A DNA stretch of 64,000 bases from Sympetrum striolatum (GCA_947579665.1 OX388348.1:2170001-2234000), one strand, 5' to 3'. Counted from the first letter of the stretch, positions 40,494 through 54,475 are shown. Translations and numbers: made by a program. The notes: a model not told the origin generated them from the sequence alone.

Positions 40494-43400
40494 CCCGAAA
40501 ATAGCAACAAAAACGAATAATTTTACCAAAATTTCAATATATTTCCTCTTTTTTTCCGTAATTTTCCACATTTTATCGAGATATTATCGAAATTTGCGAC
40601 AAAAACGAATTATTTAAAGGAATTTCATTTTTTTCCTCTTTTTTTTCCTTAATTCTCCTCATTTTATCGAGATATGACCGAAAAAAGAAACAAAAACGAA
40701 TAATTTTAGCAAAATTTCAATTTTTTTACTATTTTTCCCAAGTAATTTTCCTCATTTTATCAATATATGACCGAAAAAAGTAACAATATGTAATAATTTT
40801 TGCAAAATTTCAATTTTTTTCCTCTTTTTTTTCTTTAATTTTCCTCATTTTATCAAGATATGATCTAGAAAAGCAACAATATCGAATAATTTTAGCGAAA
40901 TTTCAAATTTGATTCCTTAATTTTCGTCATTATATGTAGATATTATCGAAAAAAGTAACTAAAACGAATAGTTTTAGCAATATTTCAATATTTTACCTCT
41001 TTCTTTCCGTAATTTTCCACATTTTATCGAGATATTATCGAAATTTGCAACAAAAACGAATTATTTAAAGAAATTTCATTTCTTTCCTCTTTGTTTTCCT
41101 TCATTCTACTCTTTTTATCGAGATATGCCCGAAAATAGCAACAATAAAGAATAATTTTAGCGAAATTTCAATTTTTTTCCTCATTTGTTTCCTTAATTTT
41201 CCTCGATTTATCATGATATGACCGAAAAAAGCAACAAAAACGAAAAAGTTTAGCGAAATTTCGATTTTTTCCCTCTTTTTTTTCCTTAATTTTCCTCATT
41301 TTATCGGGATATTTTCGAAAAAAGAAACAAAAACGAATAATTTTACCGAAATTTCAATATTTTACCTCTTTCTTTCCGTAATTTTCCTCATTTTATCATG
41401 ATATGACGGAAAAATGCAACAAAAACGAATCATTTTAGCAAGATTTCAATTTTTTTGCTATTTTTCCCCCTTAATTTTCCTCATATTATCAATATATGAC
41501 AAAAAAAAGTAACAATATGTAATAATTTTTCCAAAATTTCAATTTTTTTCATCTTTTTTTTCTTTAATTTTCCTCAGTTAATCAAGATATGATCTAGAAA
41601 AGCAACAATATCGAATAATTTTAGCGAAATTTCAAATTTGATTCCTTAATTTTCGTCATGATATCGAGGTATTATCGAAAAAAGCAGCAATAACGAATAT
41701 TTTAGCGAAATTTCACTTTGTTTCCCATTTTTTTTCCTTAATTGTCCTCATTTTATCGAAATATTATCGGTAAAATCAACAAAAATGAATAATTTTACCA
41801 AAATTTCTTTTTTCGTTCCTACTTAATTTCCTTAATTATACTCATTTAATCGGGATATGACCGAAAAAAGCAACAAAAACGAAACATTTTACCGAAATTT
41901 CAATTGGTTTTCCTATTTTTCCCCTAAATTTTCCTCATTTTATCAAGATATACCCGAAAAAAGTAACAAAAACGAATAATTTTAGCAATATTTCAATTTT
42001 TTTCTTACATTTTCCTCATTTTATCGGGATATTTTCGAAAAAAGAAACAAAAACGATTAATTTTACCGAAATTTCAATATTTTTCCTCTTTTTTACCGTA
42101 ATTTTCCACATTTTATCGAGATATTATCGAAATTTGCAACAAAAACGAATTTTTTAAAGAAATTTCATTTTTTTCCTCTTTGTTTTCCTTAATTCTACTC
42201 TTTTTATCGAGATATGACCGAAAATAGCAACAAAAACGAATAATTATACCAAAATGTCAATATTTTTCCTCTTATTTTCCGTAATTTTCCACATTTTATC
42301 GAGGTATTATCGAAATTTGATAAAAAAACGAATTATTTAAAGAAATACCATTTTTTTCTTCTTTGTTTTCCTTAATTCTACCCTTTTTATCGAGATGTGC
42401 CCGAAAATAGCAAAAAAAAAATAATTTTAGCGAAATTTCAATTTTTTTCCTCATTTGTTTCCTTAATTTTCCTCATTTCATCATGATATGACCGAAATAA
42501 GCAACAAAAACGAATAATTTTAACGAAATTTCAATTTTGATTCCTTAATTTTCGTCATTATATTTAGATATTATCGAAAGAAGTAACAAAAACGAATAAT
42601 TTTAGCAATATTTAATTTTTTTCTTACAATTTCCTCCTTCTATCGGGATATTATCGAAAAAAGAAACAAAAACGAATAATTTTACCGAAATTTCAATATT
42701 TTACCTCTTTCTTTCCGTAATTTTCCACATTTTATGGAGATATTATCGAAATTTGCAACAAAAACGAATTTTTTAAAGAAATTTCATTTTTTACCTCTTT
42801 GTATTCCTTAATTCTACTCTTTTTATCGAGATATGCCCGAAAATAGCAACAAAAACGAATAATTTTACCAAAATTTCAATATATTTCCTCTTTTTTTCCG
42901 TAATTTTCCACATTTTATCGAGATATTATCGAAATTTGCGACAAAAACGAATTATTTAAAGGAATTTCATTTTTTTCCTCTTTTTTTTCCTTAATTCTCC
43001 TCATTTTATCGAGATATGACCGAAAAAAGAAACAAAAACGAATAATTTTAGCAAAATTTCAATTTTTTTACTATTTTTCCCAAGTAATTTTCCTCATTTT
43101 ATCAATATATGACCGAAAAAAGTAACAATATGTAATAATTTTTGCAAAATTTCAATTTTTTTCCTCTTTTTTTTCTTTAATTTTCCTCATTTTATCAAGA
43201 TATGATCTAGAAAAGCAACAATATCGAATAATTTTAGCGAAATTTCAAATTTGATTCCTTAATTTTCGTCAATATATGTAGATATTATCGAAAAAAGTAA
43301 CTAAAACGAATAGTTTTAGCAATATTTCAATTTTTTTCTTTAATTTTCCTCATTTTATCATGATATTATCGAAAAAAGCAGAAATAACGAATATTTCAGC

Positions 43401-45009
43401 GAAATTTCGCTTTCTTTCCATTTTTTTTCCATAATTGTCCTCATTTTTCGAAATATTATCGGTAAAAGCAACAAAAATGAATAATTTTTCCGAAATTTCA
43501 TTTTCGTTCCTACTTAATTTCCTTAATTTTCCTCATTTTATCGAGATATGACCGAAAAAAGCAAAAAAAACGAAACATTTTACCGAAATTTCAATTTGTT
43601 TTCCTATTTTTCCCCTTAATTTTCCTCATTTTATCAAGATATGCCCGAAAAAAATAACAAAAACGAATAATTTTAGCAATATTTCAATTTTTTTCTTACA
43701 TTTTCCTCATTTTATCGGGATATTATCGAAAAAGAAACATAAACGAATAATTTTACCGAAATTTCAATATTTTACCTCTTTCTTTCCGTAATTTTCCACA
43801 TTTTATCGAGATATTATCGAAATTTGCAACAAAAACGAATTATTTAAAGAAATTTCATTTTTTTCCTCTTTGTTTTCCTTAATTCTACTCTTTTTATCGA
43901 GATATGCCCGAAAATAGCAAAAAAAAGGATAATTTTAGCGAAATTTCAATTTTTTTCCTCATTTGTTTCCTTAATTTTCCTCGATTTATCATGATATGAC
44001 CGAAAAAAGCAACAAAAACGAAAAATTTTAGCGAAATTTCGATTTTTTCCCTCTTTTTTTTCCTTAATTTTCCTCATTTTATCGGGATATTTTCGAAAAA
44101 AGAAACAAAAACGAATAATTTTACCGAAATTTCAATATTTTACCTCTTTCTTTCCGTAATTTTCCTCATTTGATCATGATATGACGGAAAAATGCAACAA
44201 AAACGAATCATTTTAGCAAGATTTCAATTTTTTTGCTATTTTTCCCCCTTAATTTTCCTCATATTATCAATATATGACAAAAAAAAGTAACAATATGTAA
44301 TAATTTTTGCAAAATTTCAATTTTTTTCAACTTTTTTTTCTTTAATTTTCCTCAGTTAATCAAGATATGATCTAGAAAAGCAACAATATCGAATAATTTT
44401 AGCGAAATTTCAAATTTGATTCCTTAATTTTCGTCATGATATCGAGGTATTATCGAAAAAAGCAGCAATAACGAATATTTTAGCGAAATTTCACTTTGTT
44501 TCCCCTTTTTTTTCCTTAATTGTCCTCATTTTATCGAAATATTATCGGTAAAATCAACAAAAATGAATAATTTTACCAAAATTTCTTTTTTCGTTCCTAC
44601 TTAATTTCCTTAATTATACTCATTTAATCGGGATATGACCGAAAAAAGCAACAAAAACGAAACATTTTACCGAAATTTCAATTGGTTTTCCTATTTTTCC
44701 CGTAAATTTTCCTCATTTTATCAAGATATACCCGAAAAAAGTAACAAAAACGAATAATTTTAGCAATATTTCAATTTTTTTCTTACATTTTCCTCATTTT
44801 ATCGGGATATTTTCGAAAAAAGAAACAAAAACGATTAATTTTACCGAAATTTCAATATTTTTCCTCTTTTTTACCGTAATTTTCCACATTTTATCGAGAT
44901 ATTATCGAAATTTGCAACAAAAACGAATTTTTAAAAGAAATTTCATTTTTTTCCTCTTTGTTTTCCTTAATTCTACTCTTTTTATCGAGATATGACCGAA
45001 AATAGCAAC

Positions 45010-48000
45010 AAAAAAGAATAATTATACCAAAATGTCAATATTTTTCCTCTTTTTTTCCGTAATTTTCCACATTTTATCGAGATATTATCGGTAAAATCAA
45101 CAAAAATGAATAATTTTACCAAAATTTCATTATCGTTCCTACTTAATTTCCTTAATTTTCCTCATTTTATCGAGATATGACCGAAAAAAGCAACAAAACC
45201 GAAACATTTTACGGAAATTTCAATTTGTTTTCCTATTTTTCCCCTTAATTTTCCTCATTTTATCAAGATATACTCGAAAAAAGTAACAAAAACGAATAAT
45301 TTTAGCAATATTTATATTTTTTTCTTACATTTTCCTCATTTTATCGGTATATTTTCGAAAAAAGAAACAAAAACGAATAATATTACCGAAATTTCAATAT
45401 TTTACCTCTTTCTTTCCGTAATTTTCCACATTTTATCGAGATATTATCGAAATTTGCAAAAAAAACGAATTATTTAAAGAAATTTCATTTTTTTCTTCTT
45501 TGTTTTCCTTAATTCTACTCTTTTTATCGAGATGTGCCCGAAATAAGCAACAAAAACGAATAATTTTAACGAAATTTCAATTTTGATTCCTTAATTTTCG
45601 TCATTATATTTAGATATTATCGAAAGAAGTAAAAAAAACGAATAATTTTAGCAATATTTCAATTTTTTTCTTATATTTACCTCCTTTTATCGGGATATTA
45701 TCGAAAAAAGAAACAAAAACGAATAATTTTACCGAAATTTCAATATTTTACCTCTTTCTTTCCGTAATTTTCCACATTTTATCGAGATATTATCGAAATT
45801 GCAACAAAAACGAATTATTTAAAGAAATTTCATTTTTTTTCTCTTTGTTTTCCTTAATTCTACTCATTTTATCGAGATATGCCCGAAAATAGCAACAAAA
45901 AAGAATAATTTTATCGAAATTTGAATTTTTTTCCTCATTTATTTCCTTAATTTTCCTCATTTTATCATGATATGACCGAAATAAGCAACAAAAAGGAATA
46001 ATTTTAACGGAATTTCAATTTTGATTCCTTAATTTTCGTGTTATATGTAGATATTATCGAAAGAATTAACAAAAACGAATAATTTTAGCAATATTTCAAT
46101 TTTTTTCTTTAATTTTCCTCATTTTATCATGATATTATCGAAAAAAGCAGCAATAACGAATATTTGAGCGAAATTTCACTTTCTTTCCCCTTTTTTTTCC
46201 TTAATTGTCCTCATTTTATCGAAATATTATCGGTAAAAGCAACAAAAATGAATAATTTTAGCAATATTTGAATTTTTTTCTTACATTTTCCTCATTTTAT
46301 CGGGATATTATCGAAAAAGAAACAAAAACGAATAATTTTACCGAAATTTCAATATTTTACTTCTTTTTTTCCGTAATTTCCCACATTTTATCGAGATATT
46401 ATCGAAATTTGCAACAAAAACGAATTATTTAAAGAAATTTCATTTTTTTCCTATTTGTTTTCCTTAATTCTACTCTTTTTATCGAGATATGCCAGAAAAT
46501 AGCTACAAAAAAGTATAATTTTAGCGAAATTTCAATTTTTTTCCTCATTTGTTTCCTTAATTTTCCTCATTTTATCATGATATGACCGAAATAAGCAACA
46601 AAAACGAATAATTTTAACGGAATTTCAATTTTGATTCCTTAATTTTCCTCATTTTATCATGATATTATCGAAAAAAAGCATCAATAACGAATATTTTAGC
46701 GAAATTTCAATTTCTTTCCCATTTCATTCCTAAATTGTCCTCATTTTATCGAAATATTATCGATAAAGGCAACAAAAACAAATAATTTTACCGAAATTTC
46801 GATGTTTTCCCTCTTTTTTTTTCCTTAATTTTCCTCATTTTATCGGAATATTTTCGAAAAAAGAAACAAAAACGAATAATTTTACCGAAATTTCAATTTC
46901 TTTCCAATTTTTTTCCTAAATAGTCCTCATTTTATCGAAATATTATCGATAAAAGCAACAAAAACAAATAATTTTACCGAAATTTCATTTTAGTTCCGCC
47001 TTTATTTCCTTAATTTTCCTCATTTTATCGAGATATGACCGAAAAAAGCATCATAAACGAAAAATTTTACCGAAATTTCGATTTTTTCCCACTTTTTTTT
47101 CCTTAATTTTACTCATTATATCGGGATATTTTCGAAAATAAAACAAAAACGAATACTTTTACCGAAATTTCAATATTTTTCCTCTTTTTTTCCATAATTT
47201 TCCACATTTTATCGAGATATTATCGAAATTTGCAACAAAAACGAATTATTTAAAGAAATTTCATTTTTTTCCTCTTTGTTTTCCTTAATTTTACTCTTTT
47301 TATCGAGATTTGCCCGAAAATAGCAACAATAACGAATAATTTTACCAAAATTTCAATATATTTCCTCTTTTTTTCCGTAATTTTCCACATTTTGTCGAGA
47401 TATTATCGAAATTTACGACAAAAATGAATTATTAAAAGAAATTTCATTATTTTCCTCTTTTTTTTCCTTAATTTTCCTCATTTTATCAATATATGACCGG
47501 AAAAAGTAACAATATAGAATAATTTATGCAAAATTTCAATTTTTTTCCTCTTTTTTTTCTTTAGTTTTCCTCAGTTTATCAAGATATGATCTAGAAAAGC
47601 AACAATATCGAATAATTTTAGCGAAATTTCAATATTTTACCTCTTTCTTTCCGTAATTTTCCACATTTTATCGAGATATTATCGAAATTTGCAACAAAAA
47701 CGAATTATTTAAAGAAATTTCATTTCTTTCCTCTTTGTTTTCTTTAATTCTACTCTTTTTATCGAGATATGCCCGAAAATAGCAACAAAAAAGAATAATT
47801 ATACCAAAATGTCAATATTTTTCCTCTTTTTTTCCGTAATTTTCCACATTTTATCGAGATATTATCGGTAAAATCAACAAAAATGAATAATTTTACCAAA
47901 ATTTCATTATCGTTCCTACTTAATTTCCTTAATTTTCCTCATTTTATCGAGATATGACCGAAAAAAGCAAAAAAACCGAAACATTTTACGGAAATTTCAA

Positions 48001-50290
48001 TTTGTTTTCCTATTTTTCCCCTTAATTTTCCTCATTTTATCAAGATATACCCGAAAAAAGTAACAAAAACGAATAATTTTAGCAATATTTATATTTTTTT
48101 CTTACATTTTCCTCATTTTATCGGTATATTTTCGAAAAAAGAAACAAAAACGAATAATATTACCGAAATTTCGATATTTTACCTCTTTCTTTCCGTAATT
48201 TTCCACATTTTATCGAGATATTATCGAAATTTGCAAAAAAAAACGAATTATTTAAAGAAATTTCATTTTTTTCTTCTTTGTTTTCCTTAATTCTACTCTT
48301 TTTATCGAGATGTGCCCGAAATAAGCAACAAAAACGAATAATTTTAACGAAATTTCAATTTTGATTCCTTAATTTTCGTCATTATATTTAGATATTATCG
48401 AAAGAAGTAACAAAAACGAATAATTTTAGCAATATTTCAATTTTTTTCTTATATTTACCTCCTTTTATCGGGATATTATCGAAAAAAGAAACAAAAACGA
48501 ATAATTTTACCGAAATTTCAATATTTTACCTCTTTCTTTCCGTAATTGTCCACATTTTATCGAGATATTATCGAAATTGCAACAAAAACGAATTATTTAA
48601 AGAAATTTCATTTTTTTTCTCTTTGTTTTCCTTAATTCTACTCATTTTATCGAGATATGCCCGAAAATAGCAACAAAAAAGAATAATTTTATCGAAATTT
48701 GAATTTTTTTCCTCATTTATTTCCTTAATTTTCCTCATTTTATCATGATATGACCGAAATAAGCAACAAAAAGGAATAATTTTAACGGAATTTCAATTTT
48801 GATTCCTTAATTTTCGTGTTATATGTAGATATTATCGAAAGAATTAACAAAAACGAATAATTTTAGCAATATTTCAATTTTTTTCTTTAATTTTCCTCAT
48901 TTTATCATGATATTATCGAAAAAAGCAGCAATAACGAATATTTGAGCGAAATTTCACTTTCTTTCCCCTTTTTTTTCCTTAATTGTCCTCATTTTATCGA
49001 AATATTATCGGTAAAAGCAACAAAAATGAATAATTTTAGCAATATTTGAATTTTTTTCTTACATTTTCCTCATTTTATCGGGATATTATCGAAAAAGAAA
49101 CAAAAACGAATAATTTTACCGAAATTTCAATATTTTACTTCTTTTTTTCCGTAATTTCCCACATTTTATCGAGATATTATCGAAATTTGCAACAAAAACG
49201 AATTATTTAAAGAAATTTCATTTTTTTCCTATTTGTTTTCCTTAATTCTACTCTTTTTATCGAGATATGCCAGAAAATAGCTACAAAAAAGTATAATTTT
49301 AGCGAAATTTCAATTTTTTTCCTCATTTGTTTCCTTAATTTTCCTCATTTTATCATGATATGACCGAAATAAGCAACAAAAACGAATAATTTTAACGGAA
49401 TTTCAATTTTGATTCCTTAATTTTCCTCATTTTATCATGATATTATCGAAAAAAAGCATCAATAACGAATATTTTAGCGAAATTTCAATTTCTTTCCCAT
49501 TTCATTCCTAAATTGTCCTCATTTTATCGAAATATTATCGATAAAAGCATCATAAACGAAAAATTTTACCGAAATTTCGATTTTTTCCCACTTTTTTTTC
49601 CTTAATTTTCCTCATTATATCGGGATATTTTCGAAAATAAAACAAAAACGAATACTTTTACCGAAATTTCAATATTTTTCCTCTTTTTTTCCATAATTTT
49701 CCACATTTTATCGAGATATTATCGAAATTTGCAACAAAAACGAATTATTTAAAGAAATTTCATTTTTTTCCTCTTTGTTTTCCTTAATTTTACTCTTTTT
49801 ATCGAGATTTGCCCGAAAATAGCAACATTAACGAATAATTTTACCAAAATTTCAATATATTTCCTCTTTTTTTCCGTAATTTTCCACATTTTGTCGAGAT
49901 ATTATCGAAATTTACGACAAAAATGAATTATTAAAAGAAATTTCATTATTTTCCTCTTTTTTTTCCTTAATTTTCCTCATTTTATCAATATATGACCGGA
50001 AAAAGTAACAATATAGAATAATTTATGCAAAATTTCAATTTTTTTCCTCTTTTTTTTCTTTAGTTTTCCTCAGTTTATCAAGATATGATCTAGAAAAGAA
50101 ACAATATCGAATAATTTTAGCGAAATTTCAATATTTTACCTCTTTCTTTCCGTAATTTTCCACATTTTATCGAGATATTATCGAAATTTGCAACAAAAAC
50201 GAATTATTTAAAGAAATTTCATTTCTTTCCTCTTTGTTTTCTTTAATTCTACTCTTTTTATCGAGATATGCCCGAAAATAGCAACAAAAA
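45010..50290. repeat. ~2778-bp satellite block in two tandem copies, second shortened
   Basis: The private variant TTTTCGTGTTATATGTAG lies at 46,034 and 48,812, an offset of 2778 bp, and surrounding monomers agree in order. Towards the right the offset falls to about 2499 bp. Copy 2 therefore lacks about 280 bp near 49,545, where ATTATCGATAAAAGCATCAT joins two monomers that are separated in copy 1. Three monomers seem to have been removed by recombination between similar sites. Confidence 0.7.
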
Positions 50291-52280
50291 AGAATAATTA
50301 TACCAAAATGTCAATATTTTTCCTCTTTTTTTCCGTAATTTTCCACATTTTATCGAGATATTATTTAAATTTGCGACAAAAACGAATTATTTATAGAAAT
50401 TTCATTTTTTTCCTCTTTTTTTCCTTATTTCTCCTTATTTTATCGAGATATGACCGAAAAAAGCAACAAAAACGAATAATTTTAGCAAAATTTCAATTTT
50501 TTTACGATTTTTCCCCCGTCATTTTCCTCATTTTATCAATATATGACCGAAAAAAGTAACAATATAGAATAATTTTTGCAAAATTTCAATTTTTTTCCTC
50601 TTTTTTTTAATTTTCCTCATTTTATCAAGATATGATCTAGAAAAGCAACAATATCGAATAATTTTAGCGAAATTTCAAATTTGATTCCTTAATTTTCGTC
50701 ATGATATCGAGATATTATCGAAAAAAGTAACATAAAAGAATAATTTTAGCGAAATTACAATTTTTTTCCTTAAATTTCCTCATTTTATCGAGGTATTATC
50801 GAAAAAAGCAGCAATAACGAATATTTGAGCGAAATTTCACTTTCATTCCCCTTTTTTTTCCTTAATTGTCCTCATTTTATCGAAATATTATCGGTAAAAG
50901 CAACAAAAATGAATAATTTTACCGAAATTTCATTCTCATTCCTACATATTTTCCTTAATTTTCCACAGTTTATCGAGATATGACCGAAAAAAGCAAGAAA
51001 AACGAAACATTTTACCGAAATTTCAATTTGTTTTCCTATTTTTCCCCTTAATTTTCCTCATCTTATCAAGATATGCCCGAAAAAAGTAACAAAAACGAAT
51101 AGTTTTAGCAATATTTCAATTTTTTTCTTACATTTTCCTCATTATATCGGGATATTATCGAAAAAAGAAACAAAAACGAATAATTTTACCGAAATTTCAA
51201 TATTTTACCTCTTTCTTTCCGTAATTTTCCACATTTTATCGAGATATTATCGAAATTGCAACAAAAACGAATTATTTAAAGAAATTTCATTTTTTTTCTC
51301 TTTGTTTTCCTTAATTCTACTCATTTTATCGAGATATGCCCGAAAATAGCAACAAAAAAGAATAATTTTAGCGAAATTTCAATTTTTTTCCTCATTTGTT
51401 TCCTTAATTTTCCTCATTTTATCATGTTATTACCGAAATAAGCAACAAAAAGGAATAATTTTAACGGAATTTCAATTTTGATTCCTTAATTTTCGTCATT
51501 ATATGTAGATATTATCGAAAGAAGTTACAAAAACGAATAATTTTAGCAATATTTCAATTGTTTTCTTTAATTTTCCTCATTTTATCATGATATTATCGAA
51601 AAAAGCAGCAATAACGAATATTTGAGCGAAATTTCACTTTCTTTCCCCTTTTTTTTCCTTAATTGTCCTCATTTTATCGAAATATTATCGGTAAAAGCAA
51701 CAAAAATGAATAATTTTACCGAAATTTCATTTTCGTTCCTACTTAATTTCCTTAATTTTCCTCATTTTATCGAGATATGACCGAAAAAAGCAAAAAAAAC
51801 GAAACATTTTACCGAAATTTCAATTTGTTTTCCTATTTTTCCCCTTAATTTTCCTCATTTTATCAAGATATGCCCGAAAAAAATAACAAAAACGAATAAT
51901 TTTAGCAATATTTCAATTTTTTTCTTACATTTTCCTCATTTTATCGGGATATTATCGAAAAAGAAACATAAACGAATAATTTTACCGAAATTTCAATATT
52001 TTACCTCTTTCTTTCCGTAATTTTCCACATTTTATCGAGATATTATCGAAATTTGCAACAAAAACGAATTATTTAAAGAAATTTCATTTTTTTCCTCTTT
52101 GTTTTCCTTAATTCTACTTTTTTTATCGAGATATGCCCGAAAATAGCAACAAATAAGAATAATTTTAGCGAAATTTCAATTTTTTTCCTCATTTTTATTC
52201 TGATATTAAGCACAATAAACTTTCATTCCATCCACCCAAAGCAAAATTATTAAAAAGATACTCTCCTTTGACACCGAGTT

Positions 52281-52608
52281 TCAGGAGCATATTTTGAAAG
52301 GAGGTACAAGAACCTGTGAAACACTGAATAAATTGGGAGGCTACACCACTTGTGCATATGATAGAAAGTGGTGGCTGAGATATTTTTGAAGATGTGAAAC
52401 ACAACAAAGTGACAGTTAATTTCTTGCACCCATCAGGACAATTACCATCTTTAGTGTAACCAGAAAAGAAGACATCCTGTCTGTATCGGGAGATCGAGTG
52501 CTTACTTATATTGATGCCAAAACCCCAACCGGCCGCAATTATTTCCTGACACAGATAGATATTAACCTAGCAAAAAAAACTCTCAATGAAAGACTATTCA
52601 CAAAGTGA
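52281..52608 (+). pseudogene. Decayed coding remnant (possible Tudor-like C-terminal region of a repeat-associated protein)
   Basis: Plus-strand translation gives coding-like pieces in two frames. Frame one has AYDRKWWL, a stop, then VTVNFLHPSGQLPSL, another stop and PEKK. After a frame shift it continues as EDILSVSGDRVLTYIDAKTP and GRNYFLTQIDI, ending at TGA 52,606-52,608. The order of a W-W-L core, an NFLHP-G segment, a P-E/K-D-I segment and a TPTGR segment recalls a C-terminal module I associate with uncharacterised arthropod proteins, but this is memory and was not checked. With at least two stops and one frame shift it cannot be functional as one protein. It lies directly at the satellite edge. 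Confidence 0.4.
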
Positions 52609-53360
52609 TGAAAATCTGTGTGAAGTACACTACAAGCAAAGTGAAACATGAATTAATGTATGCTATATGTCGGTCAAGTATTTAATTGAGAGAGGTTGAG
52701 AAAACAAAGTATGTGACATTTTGTATTTTGAATAATGACACAAATATATGTGTAGTTTGTTCATTTCTCAATACTGAATTACTCTAGTAAGTGTCTTGTT
52801 ATATTAAATTAGTTAATGAAATATGAAATGTGATGAAATATATCAAAAATACCCATTTTGGGCTTGGAGAGGTAACTTAAAAATTCAAAATGTGCATGAT
52901 CCCATTGTGATCCCAAATTGAGATTTGGTGGAAATGGAGTCAAAACATGATAGACTCTTCGATATTTTTTGGAAAAAAAAATATTATACCTTTTCTGAGA
53001 TATTCAAATTTTAAATTTGACCCCCATGACCTCGAAATATAATTTTCTACAAAAGCAGTCATGTTGCATATCATATTAAAGATTAAGAAAATAGCTACAA
53101 ATTAATGTTTGTTTCAGCTTTCTATCTTTTACAGTTCAAGAGTTATGTTAAACTTTATTTCCACGTGCATGCTTATTTTATGTTTTTTTTGTAAAATTTG
53201 AATCCCTATAGCAACAAAACTAATAAACAGAAAAATCTAAAAAATTGGATTTTTACTTATCTTGGGGCAAGTAATTAATGGGCCAATTATGAAAGAAATC
53301 TGAAATGGTGCGGTAAAATTTTATGTTTACTTTGGTTCAGTTGATGTGGATTTACCCTCG
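52609..53360. other. AT-rich DNA without recognisable gene
   Basis: No coding frame, RNA gene or repeat of the satellite type is seen. Stops are dense on both strands. It could be decayed repeat or the 3' flank of the coding remnant. Confidence 0.6.
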
Positions 53361-53365
53361 GGGGT

Positions 53366-53945
53366 AAGAGCGAGTCTAAGTATATATAAAGCCCTTCGTG
53401 TAATATAAACATGTATAAAATTCCCAGACGTTATCGCTCATGCTAGAGACTTGAAATTTTGCACGAACGTTCCTTGCCAAAATCGATCGGAGGAAAAATT
53501 CCGAAAACCGGAAATTTTTTACCGGAACCCGCCCAAAAAAAAAACAAAATGGCGGTTTTTCGACTTTTTCGAAATGCAGACCTTCGGTTTTCGCATCGTA
53601 TCTTTTTAACTTTCGATCGGATCTTGAATCTAAAGAAGCAGCTTAGGGATAGATTCGTCTACAAAACGAGCTCAACCGAATCTCTCTACGCTTCTTATTT
53701 TTCCCACCAGATGGCGTTGAAAACCAAATTTAGTGAAAAATCTCTCAATTTTATAGGTTTTTGGGACTTGGCTCCTAAACTAATGTTGGAATTTGAGTAA
53801 AATACATCTGATTTTATAGAACATGTATAGGTATTCCGCTGTATATCTTTTGTTTTCGTATATTTGTCATGATTCTCTGGTTTCTTGGCGCTGATTTCGC
53901 ATTTACGTAAAATTATCGAAATTTCTCAAATACCTCGTACTGTTA
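53366..53945 (+). repeat. Degenerate ~522-bp tandem repeat, copy 1 with leader
   Basis: It begins with a leader (GCGAGTCTAAGTATATATAA, then GAGACTTGAAATTTTGCACG). The body contains CAAAATGGCGGTTTTTCG at 53,545, a GAAATGCAGACCTTCGG motif and CCCACCAGATGGCGTTG at 53,703. An open frame of 113 codons crosses it, but the copies do not preserve a frame, so I treat it as repeat and not gene. Confidence 0.65.
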
Positions 53946-54475
53946 CGCCTCCAATAATACAGTAGAGACCTTGATATTGCCCTTACACATGCTATATAAT
54001 ATGATCCAAAAAAAAAGATTCAGAAAACCGGATGTTTTTCACCGGAACCTGCCCAAACAAATTCAAAATGGCGGTTTTTTGATGCTTTCGAAATGCAGAC
54101 CTTTGGTTCCCGCTCCGTATCATTTTTGCTTTCATTTCGATCTTAGATTTAAAGAAATATTCACAAAAGGGATAGAATTATCTACAAAAAGAGCTCAATT
54201 GTGTTTCTCCACGCTTCTTACTATTCCCACCAGATGCCGTTGAATATCAAATTTGGTGAAACATTTCCTGATTTTCGAGGTTTTTGGACCTTGGCTCCTA
54301 AAGTAAACGTGGAATTTAAGTGAAATACGTCTGTTTTTACAGAAAAACTATAGTTTTACCGTTGTTTGTCTTTTGTTTTCGTATATGTGTCAAGATTCTC
54401 TGATTTTGTGGCGCCAATTTCGTATTAACGCAAGATTTTCGAAATTTCACAAATACTACATACTGTAACGCATCC
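53946..54475 (+). repeat. Degenerate ~522-bp tandem repeat, copy 2
   Basis: Motif positions repeat at +519 to +524 bp relative to copy 1: CAAAATGGCGG at 54,064, CCCACCAGATGCCGTTG at 54,226, and ACATGCTATATAATATGATC at 53,986 against ACATGCTACTTAATAAGATC at 54,510. The copies are strongly diverged, so the duplication is old. Confidence 0.65.

Larger units (their letters stand above)
26770..52195. repeat. AT-rich satellite array, block 4
   Basis: About 25.4 kb of the same monomer family with no foreign insertion. Large, nearly identical blocks recur here (4757-bp and 2778-bp offsets). The array ends inside a monomer after AATTTCAATTTTTTTCCTCA near 52,190 and passes within a few bases into unrelated DNA (TTCTGATATTAAGCAC). 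No gene is seen in it. Confidence 0.97.

Noticed and set aside
1..52195. CENP-B box in the satellite, making it a CENP-B-bound centromere
   Set aside because: The TTCG...A..CGGG pattern was sought on both strands of the common monomers and only partial matches (TTCG without CGGG) were found. A centromeric role remains possible but has no direct evidence here.
1..52195. CRISPR-like or bacterial repeat array
   Set aside because: There are no unique spacers between constant repeats; the whole monomer repeats. The flanking genes are eukaryotic.
53459..54243. Protein genes of 113 and 90 codons at 53,459 and 53,971
   Set aside because: They begin without a convincing ATG context, lie in the 522-bp tandem repeat, and the matching parts of the two copies are read in different frames.
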